This document shows positions 1 to 8,605 of a stretch of DNA of 48,459 bases, piece after piece; the first letter of the stretch is position 1; each line of letters opens with the position of its first letter. The stretch covers positions 1-48,459 of the forward strand of contig CAVEYD010000006.1 in assembly GCA_963619835.1 (NCBI GenBank), written 5' to 3'. The notes beneath the pieces are model-generated. The model was given only the letters and a program-made list of their open reading frames with translations. It had not been told where the DNA came from and did no database searches. A program made the position numbers and the translations under genes. The stretch is from Fimimonas sp963619835 (GTDB lineage: Bacteria > Bacillota > Clostridia > Christensenellales > CAG-314).

Positions 1-2
1 AC

Positions 3-170
3 TTTAGACTTCTTCGTGAAGATAAATTTGCATATTTTGTGAAAACAAATTTGCATAAAACACAAAAAAAAGCAAAAAATTTGAAATGTAAAGATTTTGC
101 AAAAAAACTTTGCGAAAAAAGTCTTGGAATAATATTAGTAAAAAATGGATTGACGAAATGGAAAAAGTAA
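3..170 (+). CDS. Possible C-terminal end of an upstream gene (partial)
   Basis: The frame beginning at base 3 stays open to a TAA at 168-170 and would encode the last 55 residues of a protein that starts outside the window. The stop lies 10 bases inside hypB, the overlap style expected of translationally coupled genes. The peptide is very lysine-rich and has no motif I recognise. Because the DNA here is extremely A-rich, an open frame of this length could arise by chance, so this is a tentative call based on position and overlap only. Confidence 0.3.
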   Translation, partial: FRLLREDKFAYFVKTNLHKTQKKAKNLKCKDFAKKLCEKSLGIILVKNGLTKWKK

Positions 171-835
171 GAGTAATTGAAATTAAACAAAATATTTTTA
201 AAGAAAATGAAGTTACTGCCGACAAACTTAGACAGGAACTTAAACAAAAAGGAACATATTTGTTGAACTTGATGTCGTCTCCGGGAAGCGGAAAAACAAC
301 GACACTTGTAAAGTTGATAAATAAATTAAAAGAAAAACTTAGTATTGCCGTAATGGAAGCCGATATCGATTCCGACGTGGATGCTCGCAAAATAAAAGAA
401 CAAACGGGAATAGAATCAATTCAACTGCATACCGGCGGAATGTGTCACTTGGATGCGGCAATGACAAAACAGGGTTTGGACAACCTGGACTTAGACAAAA
501 CCGATCTTGTCATCTTGGAAAACGTAGGCAACCTTGTTTGCCCTGCAGAATTTGATACAGGTGCATTTATCAACGTGAACATTTTGTCTGTACCGGAAGG
601 ACACGACAAACCGCTAAAATATCCGCTGATGTACCAAGTTTGCAATGCGGTTGTGATAAACAAAATTGACGTTGCACCATACTTTGACTTTGATGTTGAA
701 AAGTGCAAAGAATATATTCATAAAAGAAATAAAGACGCTAAGGTGTTTCCTATTAGCGCAAAAACAGGCGAAGGCATTGACGAACTTGCCAATTGGCTGT
801 TAAATATTGTTGAAAACTGGAAAAAGGAGAGATAA
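158..835 (+). CDS. hypB: Hydrogenase/urease nickel incorporation GTPase HypB
   Basis: SIMIBI-class GTPase that works with HypA to deliver nickel to a [NiFe] enzyme in the cytoplasm; known family members hydrolyse GTP during metal transfer. Visible motifs in the 225-residue product: P-loop SSPGSGKTT (about residues 40-48), the metal-site CH pair in GMCHLDAAM (C96, H97), ENVGNLVCP with C128, and the base-specificity motif NKID (about 168-171). The N-terminal CxxCGC nickel site of E. coli-type HypB is absent, as in many clostridial and archaeal forms. I chose the ATG at 158 because MEKVRVIEI matches the usual HypB start; the open frame extends upstream to 110 but adds an atypical basic leader. 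The Shine-Dalgarno is weak, consistent with coupling to an upstream gene. Six bases separate it from the next gene. Confidence 0.93.
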   Translation: MEKVRVIEIKQNIFKENEVTADKLRQELKQKGTYLLNLMSSPGSGKTTTLVKLINKLKEKLSIAVMEADIDSDVDARKIKEQTGIESIQLHTGGMCHLDAAMTKQGLDNLDLDKTDLVILENVGNLVCPAEFDTGAFINVNILSVPEGHDKPLKYPLMYQVCNAVVINKIDVAPYFDFDVEKCKEYIHKRNKDAKVFPISAKTGEGIDELANWLLNIVENWKKER

Positions 836-841
836 CACAAC

Positions 842-3760
842 ATGCCGGAAATGAGTAAAAAAGTAATCCCCAACAAAATGGGCGAAGAAAACCCAAATCC
901 CAAAATCTTGAAACTCGGCAAAAAAATTACCGACGTTATTCCGCATAAGCTGAAAGGGTTGCAATCGACAGATCCCGAATATTGGGGACTTGCCGACATT
1001 GTGACCGATGCAATGGCTGATGTTGCTTTGACAATGGACTTAAGAACTCCATACACCTTTAAGCAACTTTGCGAAATGAACAAGATTGAAAAAGACGATG
1101 AGCCTAAATTTCAAGAATTGCTTGACGAAATGAGCTACATTGGACTTCTTGAATACGACTACGGCTACAACTACGATCACAACGGTCGTACCGCACCACT
1201 TGGCGACAGAAGATACATTTTGCCTTTGTTTGTTCCCGGAAGTGCAGAACTTTTGAACATGGAAGAAAGAAAGGACGATGCAATTAATCACAGAATTCAA
1301 GAACATCCGGAAATTGCTTCGTTCTTTGAAAGAATGACTTACATCCCTCTTGCCGGCGTTACACAAATGGTTCCCCCGGGAGGCGCAGGCGTAGGCATGC
1401 ATGTTATCCCTGTGGAAAAAGCTATTGAGATGGAAAACAAGTCGGTTGACCTTGAACACCTTTCGTACTGGCTTAAAAAATACGAAGGACACATTGGCGT
1501 CGGTCAATGCTCTTGCCGTATTTCTCGTCAAATGTTAGGTGAAGGCTGCGGAGACGACGAACAGGGTTGGTGTATTGGCGTTGGCGACTTTGCCGACTAC
1601 TGCCGTGAAACCGGAAAAGGTCACGACATTACTTACGATGAGGCAATGGCTATTTTGAAAAAAGCCGAAGAAAACGGCTTTGTTCATCAAATTACCAACA
1701 TTGACGGCGAAAACAAAATATTTGGTATTTGCAACTGCAACGTAAATATCTGCAACGCTCTTAGAACGTCGCAATTGTTTAATACGCCTAATATGTCTCG
1801 CTCCGCTTACACAGCTAAAGTCGACCCGAAAAACTGCGTTGCTTGCGGAAGATGCGTTGAGTACTGCCCTGCAGGTGCCGTAAAACTTGGTCAAAAACTT
1901 TGTACAAAAGACGGTCCGATTAAGTATCCGCAATTTCCGTTGCCCGATAAATTTAAGTGGCCCAAAGAAATGTGGAACGAAAACTACCGCGACGATAACA
2001 GAATTAACTGCTACGATACAGGTACTGCTCCTTGCAAGACCGCTTGCCCCGCTCACGTTGCCGTTCAAGGTTATTTGAAAATGGCCGCTCAAGGCAGATA
2101 CAAAGACGCTTTGGCTTTGATTAAAAAAGAAAATCCGTTCCCGGCTATTTGCGGTAGAGTTTGCAACAAACGTTGCGAATCGGCTTGCACAAGAGGAACA
2201 ATCGACAAACCCGTTGCAATTGATGCGGTAAAGAAATTTATCGCACAACAAGATTTGAATGCGGAAACAAGATACGTTCCTGACATTGTGATGCCTGTTT
2301 CACCATGTGCACTTAGAAAGATTGATCGCTACGAAGAAAAAATTGCTATCATCGGTGCAGGTCCTGCGGGACTTTCATGTGCATACTACCTTGCAACAAA
2401 AGGATACAAACCGACTGTTTTTGAAAAGAATCATAAACCGGGCGGAATGATGATGTACGGCATTCCTTCGTACAAACTTGAAAAAGACGTTATTGAAGCG
2501 GAAATTGATGTTTTAAGAGAACTTGGCGTTGAAATTAAGTGCGACGTTGAAGTAGGAAAAGACATCACCATTGCTCAACTTAAAGAAGAAGGTTACAAAG
2601 CATTTTACATTGCTATCGGCTGTCAAGGTGCTCGCTTGCCCGGAATTGAAGGGGAAGATGCTAAAAATATCTTTACGGCTGTAGACTTTTTGCATGACGC
2701 TACCGAAAACCACGAAACTGTGCTTGACGGAAAAGTTGTTGTTGTAGGCGGCGGAAACGTTGCCGTTGACTGTGCAAGAACCGCTAAACGCTTCCATGCA
2801 CAAAAAGTTGATATGTTCTGCCTTGAAGCAAGAGAAAATATGCCGGCTTCTAAAGAAGAAGTTGCCGAAACCTTGGACGAAGACATTGCAATTAACAATT
2901 GTTGGGGACCAAAAGAAGTTGTTAAAGACGAAAACGGAAAAGTTAAAGCAATTGTATTTAAAAAGTGTTTGCGCACTATCGACCCCGAAACAAAGAGATT
3001 TTCGCCTTTGTATGACGAAAACGACACAATGACCGTTGAAGCAGATTATGTTATTTTTGCTATCGGTCAAAGCGTTAAATGGGGTAACTTGCTTGACGGT
3101 TGCACTGTGGAACTTGGACGCGGAAACTATCCTGTTTCGGACAAGCTTACTTACCAAACTTCCGAAAAAGATATATTTGTGGGCGGAGACGTTTGCACCG
3201 GTCCTGCATTTGTAATTGACGCTATTGCTCAAGGACACATTGCTGCAGAATCACTTCATAGATTTGTAAAAGAAAACACGTCGATGACTATCGGCAGAAA
3301 CAGAAGACACTTCATTGAACTTGACAAGGACAACTTGGCAATTGACAGCTACGATCACGCTGAACGCCAAGAAGCAGGTTTGGACGAATCAATTAATGCA
3401 AAAGAAAGCTTTAAAGATGCTCACCTTACTTTGACTGAAGAACAAGTGAAAATTGAGACAAGCCGTTGTTTGTCTTGCGGTGCTTCGGTTGTAGATCCGC
3501 ATAGATGCTTGGGTTGCGGTGTTTGCACCACCAAGTGCGAATTTGATGCAATTCACCTTGTTCGCGATCATCCGGAAGCTACCCACATGATTAAGGCAGA
3601 AGATAAAGTAAAAGAATTGTTGCCTTACATGCTTAAGAGAGCATTGAAAATTATCTTTGCTAAAAAGACAAAAGAAGAAAAAGAAAGCTACAAGAGAGAA
3701 AAAGCAAAAGGTCTTGAACGTCTTATGAAGGCCGAACAGGAAAAAAATCAAAATGCATGA
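842..3760 (+). CDS. Multidomain Fe-S/FAD NAD(P)-dependent oxidoreductase (NfnB/GltD-like core)
   Basis: A 972-residue soluble redox protein. Residues 1-210 look like a winged-helix-type region. Residues 221-310 hold cysteine clusters (QCSCR at 222-226, ICNCN near 297) followed by a ferredoxin-type CxxCxxCxxxC at 332-342. Residues 397-450 contain the cysteine-rich Fer4_20 domain of NADPH-glutamate synthase small chains and NfnB. Then come an FAD Rossmann motif (IGAGPAGLSCAYYLA, 504 onward), a second nucleotide site (VVVGGGNVAVD) and a GGDVCTGP flavin motif. Residues 876-899 carry another CxxC plus CxxCxxxxxxC set. By family logic it moves electrons between NAD(P)H, flavin and ferredoxin-like clusters; the partner is unknown. 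It sits between hypB and hypA with a good GGAG site, so a role near a nickel hydrogenase is inferred. Its stop codon overlaps the hypA start by 8 bases. The lysine-rich C-terminal tail has no assigned function. Confidence 0.85.
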   Translation: MPEMSKKVIPNKMGEENPNPKILKLGKKITDVIPHKLKGLQSTDPEYWGLADIVTDAMADVALTMDLRTPYTFKQLCEMNKIEKDDEPKFQELLDEMSYIGLLEYDYGYNYDHNGRTAPLGDRRYILPLFVPGSAELLNMEERKDDAINHRIQEHPEIASFFERMTYIPLAGVTQMVPPGGAGVGMHVIPVEKAIEMENKSVDLEHLSYWLKKYEGHIGVGQCSCRISRQMLGEGCGDDEQGWCIGVGDFADYCRETGKGHDITYDEAMAILKKAEENGFVHQITNIDGENKIFGICNCNVNICNALRTSQLFNTPNMSRSAYTAKVDPKNCVACGRCVEYCPAGAVKLGQKLCTKDGPIKYPQFPLPDKFKWPKEMWNENYRDDNRINCYDTGTAPCKTACPAHVAVQGYLKMAAQGRYKDALALIKKENPFPAICGRVCNKRCESACTRGTIDKPVAIDAVKKFIAQQDLNAETRYVPDIVMPVSPCALRKIDRYEEKIAIIGAGPAGLSCAYYLATKGYKPTVFEKNHKPGGMMMYGIPSYKLEKDVIEAEIDVLRELGVEIKCDVEVGKDITIAQLKEEGYKAFYIAIGCQGARLPGIEGEDAKNIFTAVDFLHDATENHETVLDGKVVVVGGGNVAVDCARTAKRFHAQKVDMFCLEARENMPASKEEVAETLDEDIAINNCWGPKEVVKDENGKVKAIVFKKCLRTIDPETKRFSPLYDENDTMTVEADYVIFAIGQSVKWGNLLDGCTVELGRGNYPVSDKLTYQTSEKDIFVGGDVCTGPAFVIDAIAQGHIAAESLHRFVKENTSMTIGRNRRHFIELDKDNLAIDSYDHAERQEAGLDESINAKESFKDAHLTLTEEQVKIETSRCLSCGASVVDPHRCLGCGVCTTKCEFDAIHLVRDHPEATHMIKAEDKVKELLPYMLKRALKIIFAKKTKEEKESYKREKAKGLERLMKAEQEKNQNA

Positions 3761-4103
3761 ATTAGGTGTTGTTTTTCACGTAATAGATAGCTTAAACAAA
3801 ATTGCAGAAGAACAAAAAATTGAAAAAATTACTAAAGTTACGTTGCAAATTGGTGAAGTTTCAACCGTCATTCCTTATCAACTTACAGATTGTTGGAATT
3901 GGGCAGTAAAAAAAGAAACTGTTTTGAAAGATTGCCCTGTGGTTGTGGAACAAATACCTGCCGTAACTCAATGCAACGGTTGCAACAAAACTTATGAAAC
4001 AGTAAAATACGGAAAAATTTGTCCGTTTTGCAAAAGTGAAGATACCTATTTGCTACAGGGAAACGAATTTATCATTAAAGAGATTGAAGTAGCTGACAAC
4101 TAA
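3753..4103 (+). CDS. hypA: Hydrogenase maturation nickel metallochaperone HypA
   Basis: A 116-residue HypA/HybF family protein that binds nickel through the N-terminal Met-His and hands it to the target enzyme together with HypB. Visible: the invariant MHE start (H2 is the nickel ligand), and a zinc-finger region with CNGC (C74, C77) and CPFC (C90, C93), followed by the typical GNEFIIKEIEV ending. Length matches the family. The ATG lies inside the end of the preceding oxidoreductase gene, so translation is probably coupled. It is the last gene of the unit, followed directly by a strong terminator. Confidence 0.95.
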   Translation: MHELGVVFHVIDSLNKIAEEQKIEKITKVTLQIGEVSTVIPYQLTDCWNWAVKKETVLKDCPVVVEQIPAVTQCNGCNKTYETVKYGKICPFCKSEDTYLLQGNEFIIKEIEVADN

Positions 4104-4110
4104 ACAAACA

Positions 4111-4149
4111 AAAGCCGTAGTCAAATGCACCACTGACTACGGCTTTTTT
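4111..4149. terminator. Bidirectional intrinsic terminator between hypA and the convergent TerD-like gene
   Basis: A perfect 13-bp stem (4111-4123 with 4134-4146, core GCCGTAGTCA) closes a 10-base loop and is followed by a T run. On the other strand the A run before the left arm serves as a shorter U tract. It lies between two converging genes and can end both transcripts. Confidence 0.9.
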
Positions 4150-4180
4150 GTTGATAATTTACAAACTAAGAATAAGCAAG

Positions 4181-6397
4181 TTAGGACATAAATTTGGCAG
4201 AAAAACTTGCGACGTCAAACGGGGAAATGTCGGCATCGGGCTTGTCGGATGCAACGATATCGGCCAAAGATTCATCTTGCACGATATCAAAATGTGTGCC
4301 ATGTAGTGTTAGCCAATCGTAAACAGAAACTTGTTTTTGCTTTGCTTTTATTAGCGCCACGAAAACTTTGTAGTCGAACGATGCAATTATGTTGCGAGAA
4401 AAGTCTGGCGAAACACTTGCGGGAGCGGAATCAATCCAAATTAGCTCTAACGTGTCAAGATCGATGGCAAAAGCTACGTTGCGACAAGATCTTTGTGCAA
4501 GATTGTACTTGTAAGTTACAAATTGCGGATTGAACACTTCGCCTTGTTTGCCATTTTGAGGCAAAAACATAATTCCGCTGAAACACTCCGGAATGTCACA
4601 CATTTTTTGTCCGGTGTAAACATAGTTGCATGCTACGGCATATTTGCCGAGTTTGCGTGCTTTTTTGTAGTCAAAATCGATAAACTCGCTTGCACCGTCC
4701 GGAGCTGTGGTAAAGTCGCCGGAATGGTAGCAATCGATTGATTTTCCGCCATCGAGATTGTGCCACGAAATGCTTGTGCCTTGGCTCAAATTGAGGTCGT
4801 CGATGATTTCCAACGACAAGTCGATATCTACACGATTTCTTTCGGTGTCGACAAGTAAATTTTGTTCGCCTTCTGCATTAAGCGGTTTGCGAATTTTGTC
4901 GCTTGAAATATTTTTCCAATGGGTGAAAATGCGAATAAAATCTGCATTTTTGTTGTAGTTGAGCTTTATTCGACTACCAAAAGTTAACGTTTTTAGTTGA
5001 TTGTTGGCTTGTCTATCCGAAATTGGAACAGCGTACTGTTTGAGACTTTCGTCAATATACAACTTGCGGTTATCTTTCAAAGAGGAAAATCTTTCGGCAA
5101 GATTTTCTTTTACAATTTCGATTACTTGATTGCAAATTTTTTGATCAACCTTTGGACGTTTGTCCGGAACTTCCACACAGATTTGCGTTCCTTGACTGAA
5201 AAACATAAAACGTCTTTGATTTTGCGGACTTAAATCGTTGCGATTTAAATAGTACTGCCACAAACCACGTAAAACATTTACCGAAATTTTGCAAGCAATT
5301 TGACTGAATTTTTCGAGTACGTATTGTTTGTTTTCAAACGAACGCAACATAAAATCTAACTTGCGAGCAAACTCGGTTGGACGTGCGGAAAGAAAATCGA
5401 TGTACTGCGTTTCGTCTTTTATATTGGCAAGTTTGCCGTAAAAAGTTTGAGCAAGCGTACCGCTACGCAAACCATAAGCAAGTTTGTAAGCATTGGGATA
5501 GCGATTGCAATATTCACCGGGGTGCAACCTTTCAAAAGCCCTTTTCCACAAAAATTCGTACCGCAAAACATCTTCTTGAGCATTGGAAACCTGCGCAAGT
5601 TCGTCTATCTTTTGCAACAAAACACGTCTTGTGCTACGACTGATACGAATAAACGGCGTATAATCTTCTAAAGCGGCACCAAAATCAATAAGCGATGCGT
5701 AAATACGTAAAACATCGGTAACGGTTTTGGCAAAAGTTAGCATGCTCGGAACAATTTGTTTGCCGTTTGCTTGATAAAGTGTCCTTACGTAAAGCGATAA
5801 ATTTTCCTTAAAGGGAATTTCGGTTGGGGCAAAATGGCTTGAAAAATTTGTCCAAATGCTTGTGACAAGACGACGCTGTTGCTCCGGAATTGCAATGGGA
5901 GAATCGAGATAACTTTGCCCTACTTCGATAAGAATTTTTTGTGCGGACGATTCGTCAATTACAGACAAAATAATTTTTTCGTTGTTTTCGACATGCTCTC
6001 TTGTGGGTTCGGAAATATCTTGGTTGTGAAAACCATAATCGCCCTCGCTGACAGTTAAGTAATGCAATATGGCACGTAAATACATTTCTTCCGGAGACAT
6101 ATCCTGCACATGCGGAAACTGTGGAAAAAAAACTTTGTGATTAACGTCTGCACCTTTTGCCATTGCCAAAAGCTGATACCACTTGTTGTAACAAGTTTTG
6201 AGAGTTTGCTTGTTTTGTTTGTGCAAAAATACAATAGACGACTCGTCTAAAAGATAACCGAGCGAACTAAAAGATTGTTGCATGAAGGCCAAGTCTTCTG
6301 CCGAAGATTTTTCGTCGCAATTTGCAACGAAAGAATTTTCAAACAAAAGCTTGTTTTTTTGTAGCAAACATTCATTGTGTATTTTTTCGTATCTCAT
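4181..6397 (-). CDS. Large cytoplasmic protein with TerD-like C-terminal region (MXAN_6230/SCO0854-like)
   Basis: A 738-residue protein without signal peptide or membrane segments. The first 500 or so residues look mostly helical and show no motif I recognise. The C-terminal part (about 525-700) contains VDIDLSLEI, then CYHSGDFTTAPDGASEFIDFD near residues 558-575, then a tyrosine-rich stretch and LELIWIDS. This series resembles the TerD-type calcium-binding stress domain and its relatives in the MXAN_6230/SCO0854 family, where an acidic DLS motif and an HSGD..AP.GA.EF block recur. That assignment is from memory of the pattern and is moderate. Proteins of this type are linked to tellurite and phage-stress ter systems, but no other ter gene is nearby. 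It has its own promoter (6424-6452) and a GGAG site, so it is a single-gene unit. Confidence 0.6.
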   Translation of the reverse strand: MRYEKIHNECLLQKNKLLFENSFVANCDEKSSAEDLAFMQQSFSSLGYLLDESSIVFLHKQNKQTLKTCYNKWYQLLAMAKGADVNHKVFFPQFPHVQDMSPEEMYLRAILHYLTVSEGDYGFHNQDISEPTREHVENNEKIILSVIDESSAQKILIEVGQSYLDSPIAIPEQQRRLVTSIWTNFSSHFAPTEIPFKENLSLYVRTLYQANGKQIVPSMLTFAKTVTDVLRIYASLIDFGAALEDYTPFIRISRSTRRVLLQKIDELAQVSNAQEDVLRYEFLWKRAFERLHPGEYCNRYPNAYKLAYGLRSGTLAQTFYGKLANIKDETQYIDFLSARPTEFARKLDFMLRSFENKQYVLEKFSQIACKISVNVLRGLWQYYLNRNDLSPQNQRRFMFFSQGTQICVEVPDKRPKVDQKICNQVIEIVKENLAERFSSLKDNRKLYIDESLKQYAVPISDRQANNQLKTLTFGSRIKLNYNKNADFIRIFTHWKNISSDKIRKPLNAEGEQNLLVDTERNRVDIDLSLEIIDDLNLSQGTSISWHNLDGGKSIDCYHSGDFTTAPDGASEFIDFDYKKARKLGKYAVACNYVYTGQKMCDIPECFSGIMFLPQNGKQGEVFNPQFVTYKYNLAQRSCRNVAFAIDLDTLELIWIDSAPASVSPDFSRNIIASFDYKVFVALIKAKQKQVSVYDWLTLHGTHFDIVQDESLADIVASDKPDADISPFDVASFSAKFMS

Positions 6398-6423
6398 GAA
6401 GCTAAACTCCGTTCGTTTTTTTT

Positions 6424-6452
6424 ATTATATCACATAAAAACTGCGTTGTATA
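6424..6452 (-). promoter_or_regulatory. Sigma-A-type promoter for the TerD-like gene
   Basis: Read on the minus strand: -35 TATACA (6447-6452), a 17-bp spacer, and a perfect -10 TATAAT (6424-6429) preceded by TGA (extended -10). It lies about 27 bases upstream of the start codon and its GGAG ribosome site. Confidence 0.75.
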
Positions 6453-6494
6453 GTCTAATTTTTGCGTGTTTAAGTTGGCAAGAGTAATGAAGTA

Positions 6495-6523
6495 TTGACA
6501 CAACAAAAAATAAATGTTAAAAT
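6495..6523 (+). promoter_or_regulatory. Sigma-A-type promoter for the trpS operon
   Basis: -35 TTGACA (6495-6500), 17-bp spacer, -10 TAAAAT (6518-6523) preceded by TGT (extended -10). It predicts a leader of about 190 bases before trpS, part of which falls on the N gap. No T-box anticodon-sensing element (AGGGTGG-type sequence) is visible in the readable part. Confidence 0.8.
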
Positions 6524-6633
6524 ACAAAATAGTTTTTGTAAAAATTGTTTATAAAACGATTGTCAATAAAGTAAATTTTTTGATTAAAACAGTTTATAAT
6601 ACAATTTTGAAAAAACTTATAACACAAAAAAAT

Positions 6634-6643
6634 NNNNNNNNNN
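6634..6643. other. Assembly gap of ten N
   Basis: Ten N flanked by A-rich low-complexity sequence inside the leader of trpS. Ten is a placeholder length in scaffolds, so the true number of missing bases, and whether the two sides are really adjacent, cannot be known from this sequence. The stretch 6398-6717 otherwise holds two divergent promoters and AT-rich leader DNA. Confidence 0.95.
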
Positions 6644-6717
6644 GAAAAAAAAACATTTTTTAATAAAAAACAGTAAAAAATAGTCGTAAAAAAAATTGGA
6701 AAGAAGGAGAACAATTT

Positions 6718-7725
6718 ATGGAAGAACAAGTGAAAAAGACGGTTTTTTCCGGGGTGCAACCGACAGGAAAAATTACATTGGGTAATTACTTAGGGGCTAT
6801 CCGCAATTGGACATCCTTACAAGACGAATATAATTGCATTTATGCCGTGATGGATTTGCACTCGGCAACCGTTTCGCAAGTGCCGGCTGATTTAAGAAAA
6901 AACACATTAGACCTTGTGGCTTTGTACATCGCTTGCGGAATTGATCCGGAAAAATGCATTTTGTTTATACAATCGCACGTTCCTGCACATGCGGAACTTT
7001 GTTGGGCTTTGGACACCATTTCTTACATTGGGGAACTAAACAGAATGACTCAATTTAAGGAAAAATCAAGGAAACATGCCGATAATATTAACATGGGGCT
7101 GATGAACTACCCTGTACTTATGGCGGCTGACATTTTGCTTTATCAAACCGACCTTGTGCCTGTGGGGAAAGATCAAACGCAACACCTTGAACTTGCCCGT
7201 AACCTTGCGGAAAGATTTAACAACCGCTACTCTGACACTTTTGTTGTGCCTGACGGACTTGTTTACAAGCAAGGCGGTAGCATAAAATCGTTGCAAGACC
7301 CATCGGCTAAAATGAGCAAGTCCGATCCGAACGAAAACTCGTTTGTTACTTTGATGGACAGCCCTGACGACATACGCAGAAAATTTAAGCGTGCAGTAAC
7401 CGACAGCGACACCACTGTTAGACACGGAGCAGACAAACCGGCAATTTCTAACTTGCTGAATATTTACTCTCTTACAAGCGGTGAAACGATTAAGCAAGCC
7501 GAACAACGTTTTGAGGGTAAGGGCTACGGCGTGTTTAAAGAAGCGGTTGCGGATGCCGTAATTGCTACGCTTGAACCAATTCAACAAAAACATAAGCTTT
7601 TGCTCGCAGATAAATCGTACCTTGAAAACGTTCTTAAAACAGGTGCGGACACCGCTGAACGCATCGCAAACAAGACGCTTGCAAAAGTTTATAGAAAAAT
7701 GGGATTTGTTCCTCGTTTTAGATAA
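6718..7725 (+). CDS. trpS: Tryptophan--tRNA ligase
   Basis: Class Ic aminoacyl-tRNA synthetase that charges tRNA-Trp with tryptophan using ATP. The 335-residue length is normal for the bacterial enzyme. Visible: the N-terminal FSGVQPTGKITLGNYLGA block (about residues 10-27), in which TLGNYLG stands for the HIGH signature, the MDLHS segment, and AKMSKS (about 197-202), the KMSKS loop that stabilises the transition state. The start is supported by an AAGGAG site at 6704-6709. It heads a unit with three genes of unknown function: the next start codon follows the stop after one base. Confidence 0.96.
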   Translation: MEEQVKKTVFSGVQPTGKITLGNYLGAIRNWTSLQDEYNCIYAVMDLHSATVSQVPADLRKNTLDLVALYIACGIDPEKCILFIQSHVPAHAELCWALDTISYIGELNRMTQFKEKSRKHADNINMGLMNYPVLMAADILLYQTDLVPVGKDQTQHLELARNLAERFNNRYSDTFVVPDGLVYKQGGSIKSLQDPSAKMSKSDPNENSFVTLMDSPDDIRRKFKRAVTDSDTTVRHGADKPAISNLLNIYSLTSGETIKQAEQRFEGKGYGVFKEAVADAVIATLEPIQQKHKLLLADKSYLENVLKTGADTAERIANKTLAKVYRKMGFVPRFR

Positions 7726-7726
7726 A

Positions 7727-8581
7727 ATGTTTGGCTACCTTAATATCAAAAAAGAAACGTTGACTGACGAAAAACAAGGACTTTGGCAAACTTTTATGTG
7801 CGGCCTTTGTCTTTCGACAAAAAAACTTTTGGGAAACTTTCCACGAATGTTTGTGAGCAATGATATAAACACTTTTAATGTGCTTTTTCACAGTGCGACA
7901 AATACAGACGTGCGAGTGATAAACGGAAATTGTTTTTCGCATCCGCTGAAAAAACGTAGTTTGCTTGTGCCTACGGAAATAACCGACAAACTTGCCGTTG
8001 CAAATGTGTTGCTTACCTATTGGAATTTGTACGACGACGTTGTTGACGAAAAATCGCTAAAAAAGAAAATAGCTTTGAGGTCGCTGACGTCGGCTTACAA
8101 AAAAGCAAAAAAAATTTTGCCGAAAATTGACGAAGATATTTGCAACCGCTGTAAAGAATTGAGCAAACTGGAAAAAGAAAATTGCAAAAGCATTGACATG
8201 GTGTCTCACCCGTTTGCACAACTGACACAAGATTTTTGTAGTTTGGTGCTTGCGGAAAAATCGAACCCTTTCGTTGAAGTGCTGTGCTACAACCTTGGTA
8301 AATGGATTTATCTTGTTGACGCTCTTGACGACATAGAAAAAGACTTAAAAAAACACAATTACAACCCGTTTGTTTGTTGCTACTCGGCAAAAAGTAAGAT
8401 TGACGTTGCAAAAAACTTTGACGAAATTGCTTTTGAGATGCGGGTTGTGCTGAACAGAATAGCTCAAAGTTTTAACGATTTGAATTTGACAAAATATCAC
8501 TGTTTGCTTACAAATTTGTTTTTTGAAAGCATAAGAGATAAAACAGAAACACTACTGAATAAGTTGAAAGAAAACAACTAA
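7727..8581 (+). CDS. DUF5685-family protein
   Basis: A 284-residue soluble protein. The MFGYL start, CGLC (C25, C28), HPFAQL and the DALDDIEKDLKKHNYNPF block (from about residue 198) match my recollection of DUF5685, a clostridial family of unknown function. A second acidic block, YDDVVDE, lies near residue 102. The paired aspartate-rich blocks in an apparently all-helical protein recall prenyl-transferase-type folds, and the conserved Cys/His/Asp could bind metal, but both ideas are inference. I chose the ATG at 7727, one base after the trpS stop; the longer open frame starting at 7562 merely overlaps trpS. No good ribosome site is seen, so expression probably depends on coupling to trpS. 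The next gene is 24 bases downstream. Confidence 0.75.
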   Translation: MFGYLNIKKETLTDEKQGLWQTFMCGLCLSTKKLLGNFPRMFVSNDINTFNVLFHSATNTDVRVINGNCFSHPLKKRSLLVPTEITDKLAVANVLLTYWNLYDDVVDEKSLKKKIALRSLTSAYKKAKKILPKIDEDICNRCKELSKLEKENCKSIDMVSHPFAQLTQDFCSLVLAEKSNPFVEVLCYNLGKWIYLVDALDDIEKDLKKHNYNPFVCCYSAKSKIDVAKNFDEIAFEMRVVLNRIAQSFNDLNLTKYHCLLTNLFFESIRDKTETLLNKLKENN

Positions 8582-8605
8582 AACAAAACTTTTTTACGGA
8601 GAAAA

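Noticed and set aside
158..4103. Complete [NiFe] hydrogenase operon
   Set aside because: Only hypA and hypB are present; no large or small hydrogenase subunit and no hypC, hypD, hypE or hypF is encoded in the window.
6524..6717. T-box riboswitch upstream of trpS
   Set aside because: Expected from many Firmicutes, but no AGGGTGG-type T-box sequence or terminator pair is visible in the readable bases. The N gap leaves the question open.
6517..6759. Minus-strand frame spanning the N run
   Set aside because: It includes undetermined bases and overlaps the trpS start; the sequence is low-complexity AT DNA.
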